The position numbers and the translations under genes were made by a program. From Kosakonia arachidis (GTDB lineage Bacteria; Pseudomonadota; Gammaproteobacteria; Enterobacterales; Enterobacteriaceae), in NCBI RefSeq assembly GCF_900116535.1, contig NZ_FPAU01000002.1, positions 97,301-161,300 of the forward strand: 64,000 nt of DNA. Direction: 5' to 3'. Below the pieces are notes generated by a model. The model was not told where the DNA came from and did not search any database. It saw nothing but the letters and a program-made list of their open reading frames with translations. Below, piece after piece: positions 31,861 through 41,974 of this stretch. The first letter of the stretch is position 1. Each line of letters begins with the position of its first letter.

Positions 31861-31888
31861 CTGTCATCGACACTTCTGTCGATGACAG
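31861..31888. promoter_or_regulatory. Candidate FhlA activator site (perfect inverted repeat)
   Basis: A perfect 12-bp inverted repeat, CTGTCATCGACA-CTTC-TGTCGATGACAG, about 55 bp upstream of the hydN sigma54 promoter. No T-run follows on either strand, arguing against a terminator. The half-sites resemble TGTCA-N-TCGACA motifs near hycA/hycB and hypA. Confidence 0.65.
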
Positions 31889-31897
31889 ATGTCGAGG

Positions 31898-32911
31898 TCA
31901 GGGGTGCGGGCCGGAAATCAGTGAGTCACGTAACATTAATTCACCGGGAAAGGTTTGCTGAGAAGTAAAGTCGCCACCATCAAGCATAAAAATTAAGCGG
32001 TTAATCGTCTCTTTGATCATTTCGGTGACCGGTATTTTTACACTGGTAAGCGCCGGAACGGTAAATGGCGCCATCGCAATATCATCAAAGCCAATCACCG
32101 AAACCTGCTGCGGCACACTTATTTTACTGTCATGTAACTGTTTAATTGCGCCAATCGCCATGTCGTCATTACTGGCCACCAGCGCACTGAATTCAACGTT
32201 CCGGGATAAGAGTGTCTGTACCCCCTGCGCGCCGCTAACGGGCGTCCATTTCCCTTCAACAATCAATTCATTACGCAGCGCAATACCCTGCTGTGTCAGC
32301 GCATCTTTATAACCGGATAAACGTTCAATACCAGTAGGAGAATCGAGCGAACCGGTAATAAAAGCAATATCACGATGACCACGAGAAATTAATTGCGACA
32401 CCGCGTTAAAACTTGAGGCTTTTTGATCGGAATAAACGCAGTGGCTGCTGTTTTTACGTAAACGGCGGTTAAGCACCATTATTGGCTGCGAATGACTGTC
32501 GATAATGTTATCCATTTCATCGACGCTCAAAAAACGCGGATAAATAATGATCGCATCACAGCGTAAATCGAGCAGATATTGAATCGCCTGGCGCTCCTCT
32601 TCCGCGCTGTGCTTTCCGTCGGCCAGCAATAACTGGCGGCCTTTGTCTTCGGTCATCCGGGCGGCGTGGAACAGCAATTCGCTAAAATAGACGCCGTGGT
32701 AAAGGGTATTGGTTACCACCAACCCCAGCGTCTGGGTTTTACTGCTCGCCAGGCTACGGGCCAGTAAATTCGGGCGATAGCCGCTCTCGGCAATGGCCTG
32801 AAATACGCGGTCTTTCGTCTCTTCGCTAACATATCCTTTGCCCGTCAGGACACGGGAAACCGTCGCTTTCGACACGCCTGCCCGCTTCGCCACTTCCAGC
32901 ATTGTCGCCAT
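31898..32911 (-). CDS. ascG: LacI-family repressor AscG
   Basis: A 337-residue repressor (E. coli AscG 336) with the N-terminal helix-turn-helix MLEVAKRAGVSKATVSRVL and a periplasmic-binding-like effector domain. Segments such as LLADGKHSAEEERQAIQYLL are near-identical to E. coli AscG. It controls the divergent ascFB genes for beta-glucosides (arbutin, salicin, cellobiose). Confidence 0.95.
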   Translation of the reverse strand: MATMLEVAKRAGVSKATVSRVLTGKGYVSEETKDRVFQAIAESGYRPNLLARSLASSKTQTLGLVVTNTLYHGVYFSELLFHAARMTEDKGRQLLLADGKHSAEEERQAIQYLLDLRCDAIIIYPRFLSVDEMDNIIDSHSQPIMVLNRRLRKNSSHCVYSDQKASSFNAVSQLISRGHRDIAFITGSLDSPTGIERLSGYKDALTQQGIALRNELIVEGKWTPVSGAQGVQTLLSRNVEFSALVASNDDMAIGAIKQLHDSKISVPQQVSVIGFDDIAMAPFTVPALTSVKIPVTEMIKETINRLIFMLDGGDFTSQQTFPGELMLRDSLISGPHP

Positions 32912-33087
32912 CTTTTCCCCCTGAAAATATGATGAGCCGAAGTGTACTTCAGGCGTTGCGTTTAATGGAACTCTTTACACCACACAACGCTTTCACAGCC
33001 TGCCCTTTCTAAGTGATCGTTGTCACGATTTCAAAATTTGGCATTTTTTAGCACTTGTTTACCACAAATAAACTATTCATGATTTTG

Positions 33088-33101
33088 TGGAACCGGTTAC
33101 C
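33088..33101. promoter_or_regulatory. AscG-type operator
   Basis: TGGAACCGGTTACC is a LacI/GalR-family palindrome (AACCGGTT core) 72 bp before ascF, like the TGAAACCGGTT operators reported for AscG. A spacer of 261 bp separates ascG and ascF. Confidence 0.75.
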
Positions 33102-33172
33102 TATTTCAGGTTTCACCGCCGCAGTGGTGGCTGTGAGCCAGTACCTTATTAATAAAACAGGATAATAACTCC

Positions 33173-34615
33173 ATGGCTAAGAATTATGCGGCGCTGGCCC
33201 ACTCGGTGGTCGAGGCGCTGGGCGGCGCGGAAAATATCGCGGCCGTCACGCACTGCATGACGCGCCTGCGCTTTGTGGTGAAAGATGAGACGCACATCGA
33301 CAGCCCAACGCTGAAAAACATCAGTGGTGTCATGGGCGTGGTGCGTAACGACAAACAGTGCCAGGTGATTATCGGTAATACTGTCTCCCAGGCCTTCCGC
33401 GAAGTGGTCAACCTGCTGCCGCAAAACATGCAGCCAGTTGAAGAGCCCAACAAGCAAAAACTGACGCTGAAGCGGATTGGCGCGGGCATTCTCGATGCGC
33501 TGATCGGTACCATGTCGCCACTGATCCCGGCGATCATCGGCGGCTCAATGGTGAAACTGCTGGCCATGGTGCTGGAGATGACCGGTGCGTTGCCGAAAGG
33601 CTCCTCCACGCTGACCATTTTGACGGTGATCGGCGACGGCGCCTTTTTCTTCCTGCCGCTGATGGTTGCGGCCTCGGCAGCAGTGAAATTCAAAACGAAT
33701 ATGTCGCTGGCAATTGCCATTGCGGGCGTGCTGGTGCATCCGAGCTTTATTGAGCTGATGGCGAAAGCCGCACAGGGCGATCACGTTGAATTCGCACTGG
33801 TACCGGTAACGGCAGTGAAATACACCTACACGGTGATCCCGGCGCTGGTGATGACCTGGTGCCTGTCGTATATCGAGCGCTGGGTTGATCGCATCACCCC
33901 GGCGGTAACGAAAAACTTCCTTAAACCGATGCTGATTGTACTGATTGCCGCGCCGCTGGCGATTGTGCTGATTGGTCCGCTGGGCATCTGGATCGGTAGT
34001 GCTATCTCTTCGCTGGTGTATACCATTCACGGTTACCTGGGCTGGCTCTCCGTCGCCATCATGGGCGCACTGTGGCCGCTGCTGGTCATGACCGGGATGC
34101 ACCGCGTCTTTACGCCGACCATCATTCAGACCATTGCCGAAACCGGCAAAGAGGGCATGGTGATGCCGTCTGAAATTGGCGCGAACCTGTCGCTTGGCGG
34201 CTCTTCACTCGCCGTGGCGTGGAAAACGAAAAACCCGGAACTGCGCCAGACGGCAATGGCGGCAGCAGCTTCCGCCATTCTGGCGGGGATTTCCGAACCG
34301 GCGCTGTACGGTGTGGCCCTTCGCCTTAAACGTCCGCTGATCGCCAGCCTGATTAGTGGTTTTGTCTGCGGCGCGGTCGCTGGCATTGCCGGGCTGGCCA
34401 GCCACTCGATGGCCGCGCCGGGCTTATTTACCAGCGTGCAGTTCTTCGACCCGGCCAATCCGATGTCCATCGTCTGGGTATTTGGTGTGATGGCGCTGGC
34501 CGTAGTGCTGTCGTTTGTACTGACTTTACTGTTGGGATTTGAAGATATTCCAGTGGAAACCGCAAGCAAACCGCAGGCAGCACAGCCGGTCAATGTTGAA
34601 GAAGCACGCGCCTGA
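33173..34615 (+). CDS. ascF: PTS beta-glucoside EIIBC component
   Basis: A 480-residue membrane permease phosphorylating aryl-beta-glucosides on import. N-terminal EIIB domain with phosphocysteine in AAVTHCMTRLRFVV, then a roughly ten-helix EIIC domain including GISEPALYGVALRLKRP. No fused EIIA, so EIIA-Glc probably serves it. Between ascG and ascB as in E. coli. Confidence 0.95.
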   Translation: MAKNYAALAHSVVEALGGAENIAAVTHCMTRLRFVVKDETHIDSPTLKNISGVMGVVRNDKQCQVIIGNTVSQAFREVVNLLPQNMQPVEEPNKQKLTLKRIGAGILDALIGTMSPLIPAIIGGSMVKLLAMVLEMTGALPKGSSTLTILTVIGDGAFFFLPLMVAASAAVKFKTNMSLAIAIAGVLVHPSFIELMAKAAQGDHVEFALVPVTAVKYTYTVIPALVMTWCLSYIERWVDRITPAVTKNFLKPMLIVLIAAPLAIVLIGPLGIWIGSAISSLVYTIHGYLGWLSVAIMGALWPLLVMTGMHRVFTPTIIQTIAETGKEGMVMPSEIGANLSLGGSSLAVAWKTKNPELRQTAMAAAASAILAGISEPALYGVALRLKRPLIASLISGFVCGAVAGIAGLASHSMAAPGLFTSVQFFDPANPMSIVWVFGVMALAVVLSFVLTLLLGFEDIPVETASKPQAAQPVNVEEARA

Positions 34616-36061
<1,446 letters not shown>

Positions 36062-36100
36062 AGGTATGGCACTGACCAGGCCCACGTGGGGTAACGTTTT

Positions 36101-36139
36101 ATAGGCCAGTATAAGGCGGCGTAGCCGCCATCCGGCAAA
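36101..36139. repeat. REP-like palindrome after ascB
   Basis: ATAGGCCAGTATAAGGCGGC followed by GTAGCCGCCATCCGGC matches the REP pattern with GC-rich arms (GGCGGC/GCCGCC). Located 40 bp after the ascB stop, a usual REP position. Confidence 0.75.
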
Positions 36140-36166
36140 ACCGCCGGTCTGGCGTATGTTGAAGGG

Positions 36167-36239
36167 TTCCGTTCACCAGACATTTGGCGGACACGCACAT
36201 GAACGGGGGGCTGCCGCGCCCCCCTTCTCAATCCCCGCG
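36167..36239 (+). repeat. Diverged short member of the repeat family at 58-60 kb
   Basis: TTCCGTTCACCAGA, GGCGGACAC, TGAACGGG, GCTGCCGCGC and TCAATCCCCGCG occur in the same order as in the long repeats at 58283-58571 and 59458-60092, with an internal deletion. It lies in the ascB to ada-like gap. Confidence 0.65.
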
Positions 36240-36268
36240 CTGCAAGCCTGGCGTTACCAAAAGCTCTC

Positions 36269-37339
36269 TCATGGCTGAACTTCCTCATATCCCTGCGATG
36301 ACGTCTCATGGGCGATCAGCCACGCTTTTCGCGCAATGCCGCCGCCGTAGCCCGTCATTGAACCATCCTTACCAATGACCCGGTGACAAGGGATCACGAT
36401 CGCTACCCGGTTCGCACCATTGGCCGCCGCGACGGCACGTAACGCACCCGGTCTATCGATTTGTTCCGCCAGCGCCTGGTAATACGTGGTCTCACCATAG
36501 GGTACAGCCTGCAAACCTTGCCAGACATGCCGTTGAAAATCAGTGCCCGGCAGATCCAGCGCCAACGAAAACTGCCGACGCTGCCCGGCAAAGTATTCGC
36601 TGATCTCTTTTTCCGCCTGCCGCGTATGCGCATTTTCGCCGGTGATAATCCGCGCTTTCAGCAAACGCTGTAAATCGCGGAATTCGGTCTCGAGCATGCG
36701 CCGATCGACAAACTCCAGCAGGCAGACGCCACGCCCGGTGGCACAGACAAACATTGGGCCTATCGGCGTGGTGAAACGGTGGATCATAATCACTTGCTGT
36801 CCGGCGCTCGGCGAGGCGCCAGTCAGTTTTTTACAGGTATAGCCAAAGCCGCTTAATGACTCATAACCGCTGTCGAACGCGACATCGGTGGCGCTGCGTC
36901 CGCCTTTTAACCCCTGTAATGCCACATTCACCCGCAGCATGCGCTGAAAAGCCTGAAAGGTGATGCCGTGATGTTGCAAAAACCAGCGCCGCACGCGCTC
37001 CGGACTGATATTACGCTCACGCAGTTGCATGTCGCTGATGCGCGTTTTCAGATTGCCGCGAACCAATGAGACCGCTTGTTCGATAAAATCAGGAGCAGAA
37101 CAGGCATTTTCCGTGGGACGACAAACTTTACAGGGGCGAAAACCGGCATCCAGCGCCGATTTGAAGTCGCGGTAAAACGCCACATTTTCCCGTTTCGGTT
37201 TGCGCGCCCGGCAGACAGAAATACAAAACACGCCCGTGGTTTTTACGCCGACATAAAACAGGCCGGTGTAACCGGAATCACGATCGAGCAGCGCCTGATA
37301 CCAGATGTCGCATTGGGCATTGTCAGTCACGTTCGACAC
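36269..37339 (-). CDS. Ada-like methylated-DNA repair protein and activator
   Basis: Removes alkyl groups from DNA and activates the adaptive response in characterised relatives. About 356 residues: N-terminal zinc domain with the acceptor/zinc cysteines FCISVC and PCKVCRP, AraC-type helix-turn-helix (DVAFDSGYESLSGFGYTCKK), C-terminal methyltransferase with active Cys in IPCHRVIG. The frame can extend to an ATG at 37354, but a GGAGG at 37349-37353 is placed for a GTG start at 37339 (or 37330), coupled to the preceding PEP mutase-like gene. Too similar in layout to call anything but Ada family; the symbol is withheld because another ada may exist. Confidence 0.88.
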   Translation of the reverse strand: MSNVTDNAQCDIWYQALLDRDSGYTGLFYVGVKTTGVFCISVCRARKPKRENVAFYRDFKSALDAGFRPCKVCRPTENACSAPDFIEQAVSLVRGNLKTRISDMQLRERNISPERVRRWFLQHHGITFQAFQRMLRVNVALQGLKGGRSATDVAFDSGYESLSGFGYTCKKLTGASPSAGQQVIMIHRFTTPIGPMFVCATGRGVCLLEFVDRRMLETEFRDLQRLLKARIITGENAHTRQAEKEISEYFAGQRRQFSLALDLPGTDFQRHVWQGLQAVPYGETTYYQALAEQIDRPGALRAVAAANGANRVAIVIPCHRVIGKDGSMTGYGGGIARKAWLIAHETSSQGYEEVQP

Positions 37340-38087
37340 GGAAAACACCTCCAAAAGATTGTTGCGTCTGCACAGCCAACAGTAAATGGTTTAGCCGGGT
37401 TTGTAATGCAGCATGGATAACATTGCCCATCGAAATGCGTCGCACGCCCAGTTGCGCCAGATCGGCAAACGCCGCAAGTTCCGGCATACACATGACATTA
37501 AGAGGTAACGGAACGTGCCTGGCGATAGCCGCAATATCCGCGCTACTCACCACGCAGGGCACAAACAGCCCCTTCGCCCCCTGTTCGGCGTATAACTGCC
37601 CGCGATACAGCGTTTCCGCCAGCGCGTTTTCCACTTTCAGTAAGAACGTATCGGTGCGGATATTCAGAAACAACGCGTCGGGAACATTGGCACGGATAGC
37701 CCTCAGCCGTTCAGCAAATAGCCGGGCATCCAGTAATTGCCGTTCCCCTTTCACCACGCGACTGTCTTCCAGATTGACACCAACGACACCAAGCTGCGCC
37801 AGTTGCTGAAGGTTCTCGGTAATCTGCTGCGCTGTTTCACCGTATCCCGCTTCCATATCGACGCTGAGCGGCAGATCGCAAGCGGCGCGAATGCGCTTAA
37901 CCACGAACAGCAGTTCGGCAAAGGTCATCTGCTCGCCATCGTCATAGCCGAGCATAGCCGCAATCGCGGCGCTGGAGGTGCCAAGTGCTTGATATCCGGC
38001 TTGCTGCGCTGCCCGCGAACTGGCAGCATCCCAGACATTGCCCAGTAATAGCGGGGTGGATTGATGATGAAGTGTGGTGAAATCCAT
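37323..38087 (-). CDS. Isocitrate lyase/PEP mutase-family protein
   Basis: A 254-residue TIM-barrel protein of the PEP mutase/isocitrate lyase superfamily. It begins MDFTTLHHQSTPLLLGNVWDA and carries the metal-binding pair SVDMEAGYG and GVNLEDS. The isocitrate lyase catalytic KKCGH motif is absent, so it is one of the small uncharacterised members, possibly a C-C or P-C bond lyase. It overlaps the Ada-like gene start. No substrate can be deduced. Confidence 0.82.
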   Translation of the reverse strand: MDFTTLHHQSTPLLLGNVWDAASSRAAQQAGYQALGTSSAAIAAMLGYDDGEQMTFAELLFVVKRIRAACDLPLSVDMEAGYGETAQQITENLQQLAQLGVVGVNLEDSRVVKGERQLLDARLFAERLRAIRANVPDALFLNIRTDTFLLKVENALAETLYRGQLYAEQGAKGLFVPCVVSSADIAAIARHVPLPLNVMCMPELAAFADLAQLGVRRISMGNVIHAALQTRLNHLLLAVQTQQSFGGVFRVERD

Positions 38088-38192
38088 GGTCGTCTCCGGT
38101 TGTGTTGTACGATGAGTGTGGCGTTTGCCGCCTCTCCCTCACAACCGAAAATCGGACGACTATTTTTTACAGGTTTACAGGCAAAGTCTGCA

Positions 38193-38900
38193 CTACAGCC
38201 CGACCGCAAATAATCGTAAAAACGCCGCCTTGCCTTCCCCGGTAATGGTCACTTCACGGTAGCCGGACGTTCTGCGCAGCCAGCCTTGCTGTTCGAAGGC
38301 GATAAGCAGCGCGGCGCCCGCATCGCCGCCAAGATGGAAACACCTTTCGCTCCAGTCGAGGCATGCGCAACAAGGCTTGCGGCGAGTATGCGGATCGAGC
38401 GTCACGCCGATCTTTTCCAGTTGCCGTTTACCGACATTCGTTACCGCGCTGCCATCGTCAGTGATCCAGCCTTCACGCTGCATAAACGCGTAGATGCCCA
38501 CCGCAATTTCACCGGCAAGATGATCGTAACAGGTGCGTGCCTGCCGCAGCTCCGGCGGCGTGCGGCTGGTCAGCGTGCGCCCTGCTCGCATCGACACACC
38601 CATCATATTTTCCAGCAGCGCCGCGACATCGCGGCCCGCCAGCCGGTAGTAGCGGTGTCGCCCCTGTGAAACGCAGACCAGAAGACCATGATTTAACAGC
38701 CGGTTCAGGTGAGCGCTGGCGGTCGAAGGGGCAATATCCGCCACGGTGCTCAGTTCCGTCGCCGTCCACGCTCGTCCGTCCATCAGCGCGCAAAGCATCC
38801 GCGAGCGCGAAGGGTCCGCCATCGCACTGGCAATACCGGCAAGCGACTCTTCCAGCGCCAGCGTATTAACCTGTGCTACTGGTAAACCAGGTAAACTCAT
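38193..38900 (-). CDS. ArsR-family transcriptional regulator
   Basis: A 235-residue regulator with an N-terminal ArsR winged helix (about 20-95: [45 protein letters not shown]) and a C-terminal domain containing [17 protein letters not shown], an extended cysteine-rich version of the CLDWSER motif seen in long ArsR proteins. It overlaps the ACT gene by ATGA. It probably controls this operon; the cysteine cluster may sense metal or thiol stress, which is inference. Confidence 0.85.
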   Translation of the reverse strand: MSLPGLPVAQVNTLALEESLAGIASAMADPSRSRMLCALMDGRAWTATELSTVADIAPSTASAHLNRLLNHGLLVCVSQGRHRYYRLAGRDVAALLENMMGVSMRAGRTLTSRTPPELRQARTCYDHLAGEIAVGIYAFMQREGWITDDGSAVTNVGKRQLEKIGVTLDPHTRRKPCCACLDWSERCFHLGGDAGAALLIAFEQQGWLRRTSGYREVTITGEGKAAFLRLFAVGL

Positions 38901-39286
38901 GTCGCTACCTTCCAGGGTTGCGTGACCTCGAAGGTCAGCGGATCGTTGTCGGTCAACAGAATCAGGCGATTATCATGATCGCTGTACTGCACGAGAATAT
39001 TGATACCGTATTGCGCGATCGTACGGGCAATAGCGCCTAACTCACCGGGTTTTTCCTGCTTCAGTTTGCGGATTACCGGCTTTGCTACATTGCGCACGGT
39101 AAACCCGGCAGCCTCCAGAACCTGGCGGGCGCGTTCGCCGTCGGCCACCAGAAAATGGGCATGGCATTCACTGCCAGTGCTGAAAACACCACCGCCTTCC
39201 AGACCCACACCGTTTTTACCCAGCGTTTCACCCAATGCTGCCAACCCGCCGGGCGCATTGTTAAGCATAACGTGAATATCATACAT
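38897..39286 (-). CDS. ACT-domain protein
   Basis: A 129-residue protein starting [20 protein letters not shown] with two ACT-like halves; the second reads [20 protein letters not shown], typical of amino-acid-binding regulatory domains. The longer frame to 39430 has a basic, unrelated N-terminus and is rejected. It overlaps the monooxygenase-fold gene by 8 nt and arsR-type gene by 4 nt. Role unknown. Confidence 0.8.
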   Translation of the reverse strand: MYDIHVMLNNAPGGLAALGETLGKNGVGLEGGGVFSTGSECHAHFLVADGERARQVLEAAGFTVRNVAKPVIRKLKQEKPGELGAIARTIAQYGINILVQYSDHDNRLILLTDNDPLTFEVTQPWKVAT

Positions 39287-39602
39287 GGTCGGTCTTCCCT
39301 GCTGCGGATGAATAATCGCGAAAAACCTGTGCAACACGAATACGGTAATACGAGAAAATCGCGCGCCGCCCTTCCGTCTGCGCCGCCTGATGCAGGACAT
39401 TGCCCTTCCATGCCAGCACTGCCTCTTCATCCCGCCACCAGGATAATGACAAAATCTTCCCTTCCGTGCTCAGGCTCTGAAAGCGTTCAATGGTGATAAA
39501 ACCCTCAATGTCTGCCAGTTGCGGCTTGAGTTCCGCGGCTAATTGCAGGTAACGATCCTGCTTGCCAGCGGCGATATCGGCTTCAAATAGTACAGCGATC
39601 AT
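39279..39602 (-). CDS. Antibiotic biosynthesis monooxygenase (ABM) domain protein
   Basis: A 107-residue dimeric alpha/beta-barrel protein of the ABM/YgiN type: [29 protein letters not shown], then [19 protein letters not shown], the typical second-strand motif, in split form. GGAGAG lies 6 nt before the ATG at 39602. First gene of the ABM-ACT-ArsR operon. Family members range from quinol oxygenases to haem degraders; function here unknown. Confidence 0.82.
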   Translation of the reverse strand: MIAVLFEADIAAGKQDRYLQLAAELKPQLADIEGFITIERFQSLSTEGKILSLSWWRDEEAVLAWKGNVLHQAAQTEGRRAIFSYYRIRVAQVFRDYSSAAGKTDHV

Positions 39603-39903
39603 AAGCACTCTCCATCAGTGAATGTCTCGCCAGTTTACGCAGCCCGACACACCATGCTTCGGTCCGTAACGAAATATGCATGGCGGGTGAGGAACGGATC
39701 TGCACGAAACGCTGACGAGCGTCGCGAAGGTCACCACATTAATTGACACGCATCACGCTATCGGCCTGATATGGGGTAATGGCGCAGAATTACTGATCCA
39801 TGTAAGTTTGAATACCGTTAATCTTCAGGGTTAATACGTTACGCCGCGGATGTCGCTGGAGACAGGCACGCAGCCAACATAATAACAAGAGTGAGGTCGA
39901 CAA
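39603..39903. other. Divergent intergenic region
   Basis: About 300 bp between the leftward ABM operon and the rightward LacI-type gene; both promoters must lie here. I see no clear operator palindrome or coding sequence. GAGG before 39904 is the ribosome site of the LacI-type gene. Confidence 0.5.
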
Positions 39904-40899
39904 ATGGTAACGATACTGGATGTCGCCAGGCTTGCTGGCGTGTCGAAAGCGACGGTATCGCGCGCGCTAAATGGCAAAGTTGTTGTCCGTGAGGAAGTAA
40001 AGGCGCGCATTTTGCAGGCCATTGCTGAGACGGGCTATCGCCCCAACCAGCTGGCGCGCAATCTTGCCAATAATAAGACCAACTCGGTGGGGCTGGTGGT
40101 CACCAACGGGTTGTATAACGGCCCGTTTTTCGCCAGCCTGACTTACCACGCGGCAACCAACAGTGAAATGCATGGCCGACAACTGGTGCTGGCAGACGGT
40201 AAACACAGTGCGCAGGAAGAGCGCGACGCCATCGATCTGCTGATGTCGTTGCGCTGTGAAGCGATCATGATTTATCCCAAATACCTGACGGTCGATGAAC
40301 TGGACACGATTATCGATAACAGCCAGACGCCCATTGTCGTCATCAACCGTGAACTCCCCCGCCACCGCAACCAGTGCGTGTTCGTCGATCATCAACAAAG
40401 CAGTGAAACCATGATGGCCCACCTGTTAGCGCAAGGGCACACGCGTATTGCTTTTGTGACCGGCGCTGAAGGTTCGCCAACCGGCGAAAAACGCCTGGCG
40501 GGCTACCAGCAGGCGCTGCGCCGCGCTGGTATTGAGCCAGACCCGCAACTGCTGGTACATGGCGCCTGGTCTACCGACAGCGGTTATGCCGCAGGGCGTG
40601 AGCTGTTAGCGCGCCAGGTGCCGTTTACCTGCATCCTCGCTGGCAATGATGATATGGCAATTGGCGTAGCAAAAGCCTGTCTGGAGGCGGGGCTGCGCCT
40701 GCCGCAGGATGTGTCGCTAGCCGGGTTTGACGATTCCGTGCTCGGCAAGTATTACCACCCGTCGCTCACCACCATTCATGTGCCGATGGAGGCGATGATC
40801 TGCCACGCCATCGACACGCTGTTGATGCCAGGCGAGCACGCGGTCTGTTCACACGAAGGTGAACTGGTGCGCCGCGAGTCGGTGGCGCCGCCCAAATAA
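39904..40899 (+). CDS. LacI-family transcriptional regulator (AscG-like)
   Basis: A 331-residue repressor with helix-turn-helix TILDVARLAGVSKATVSRAL and effector domain. It resembles AscG in this window along its length (LADGKHSAQEERDAIDLL against LADGKHSAEEERQAIQYLL), so the two are paralogues. No sugar genes lie beside it: the next gene is convergent. It therefore acts in trans, autoregulates, or is an orphan. Ligand unknown. Confidence 0.88.
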   Translation: MVTILDVARLAGVSKATVSRALNGKVVVREEVKARILQAIAETGYRPNQLARNLANNKTNSVGLVVTNGLYNGPFFASLTYHAATNSEMHGRQLVLADGKHSAQEERDAIDLLMSLRCEAIMIYPKYLTVDELDTIIDNSQTPIVVINRELPRHRNQCVFVDHQQSSETMMAHLLAQGHTRIAFVTGAEGSPTGEKRLAGYQQALRRAGIEPDPQLLVHGAWSTDSGYAAGRELLARQVPFTCILAGNDDMAIGVAKACLEAGLRLPQDVSLAGFDDSVLGKYYHPSLTTIHVPMEAMICHAIDTLLMPGEHAVCSHEGELVRRESVAPPK

Positions 40900-40915
40900 T
40901 GGCACTGTGCTAGCT

Positions 40916-40956
40916 GATTGCCGGATGGCATGATTGCCTTATCCGGCCGACAAACC
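40916..40956. repeat. REP-like palindrome
   Basis: GATTGCCGGATGGCATGATT followed by GCCTTATCCGGCCGACAAAC matches the REP consensus. It sits between two convergent genes, a common REP location. Confidence 0.85.
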
Positions 40957-41016
40957 GGCGCGTTCCCACAGGCTCGATCAGCGCAGCGCCATCAGGCAGC
41001 CCACCCGGCGCAGAAG

Positions 41017-41877
41017 TTACACGCCAATGCCGTTGAGTTTTGCCAGCGCTTCCGGCGGCAGCTCAAGGTTCGCGCTCGCCATGTTTTCCTGTAAATGCTG
41101 CGGTGACGACGTGCCGGGGATCAGCAGGATATTCGGCGAACGCTGCAATAGCCACGCCAGCGCCACCTGCATCGGCGTGGCATTAAGCGACTGCGCCACC
41201 TCGTTCAACTCGCCAGATTGCAACGGCGTGAAACCGCCCAGCGGGAAGAACGGCACGAACGCAATGCCCTGTGCGTTCAGGCTATCCACCAGCGCATCAT
41301 CGTGACGGTTAGCGACGTTATACAGATTCTGTACGCAGACAATGGGCGTCATTTTCTGCGCGTCGGCCACCTGTTTCGCCGTGACGTTGCTCAGCCCGAT
41401 ATGGCGGATCAGCCCGCGCTCTTTCAGTTTGATCAACGCCTCCAACGGCGCTTCCAGCGGCCCCTCTTCCGGCCCATGTACGCCAAACATAGCGCGCAGG
41501 TTGACCACCTCTATCGTCTCCAGACCGAGATGACGCAGGTTATCTTCCACCGCACGGGTCAGCTCTTCGGCGCTGAATGCGGGTAGCCAGTTGGCTTTAT
41601 CATCACGACGCGCACCCACTTTGGTGACGATGCATAAGTCGTGCGGATAAGGATGCAGCGCCTGTTTAATCAATTTATTGGTGACATGCGGACCATAAAA
41701 ATCACTGGTATCGATATGATTCACCCCGGCAGCAATAGCATCGCGCAATACCGCCAGCGCTTTTGCTTCGTCCGCAGGCGGACCAAACACGCCAGGGCCA
41801 GCCAGTTGCATCGCACCGTAACCCAGACGACCAACCTGACGATCGCCAAGACGATAAGTAAGCGTGGATTGAGACAT
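41017..41877 (-). CDS. Aldo/keto reductase (YdbC-like)
   Basis: NAD(P)H-dependent oxidoreductase of 286 residues, the length of E. coli YdbC. Motifs: LGYGAMQLAGPGVFGPP, catalytic Asp/Tyr in HIDTSDFYGPH, Lys in CIVTKVG, and IPGTSSPQHLQENM for cofactor. Start MSQSTLTYRLGDRQ with AGGAGG just upstream is preferred over the long N-terminal extension. Divergent from a LysR gene that likely controls it. Confidence 0.88.
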   Translation of the reverse strand: MSQSTLTYRLGDRQVGRLGYGAMQLAGPGVFGPPADEAKALAVLRDAIAAGVNHIDTSDFYGPHVTNKLIKQALHPYPHDLCIVTKVGARRDDKANWLPAFSAEELTRAVEDNLRHLGLETIEVVNLRAMFGVHGPEEGPLEAPLEALIKLKERGLIRHIGLSNVTAKQVADAQKMTPIVCVQNLYNVANRHDDALVDSLNAQGIAFVPFFPLGGFTPLQSGELNEVAQSLNATPMQVALAWLLQRSPNILLIPGTSSPQHLQENMASANLELPPEALAKLNGIGV

Positions 41878-41974
41878 GAAAAACCTCCTGTGCATTAAGT
41901 AAGCTGATTGTAGGAGCTGTACGGCTGTGCAACAATCCAGCAAAATTAATACACCGTGTACGGTTAACCGAACA

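Noticed and set aside
31861-31888. Intrinsic terminator of ascG
   Set aside because: The stem is perfect but no T-run follows on either strand, and its half-sites recur near other FHL promoters, so an activator site is more likely.
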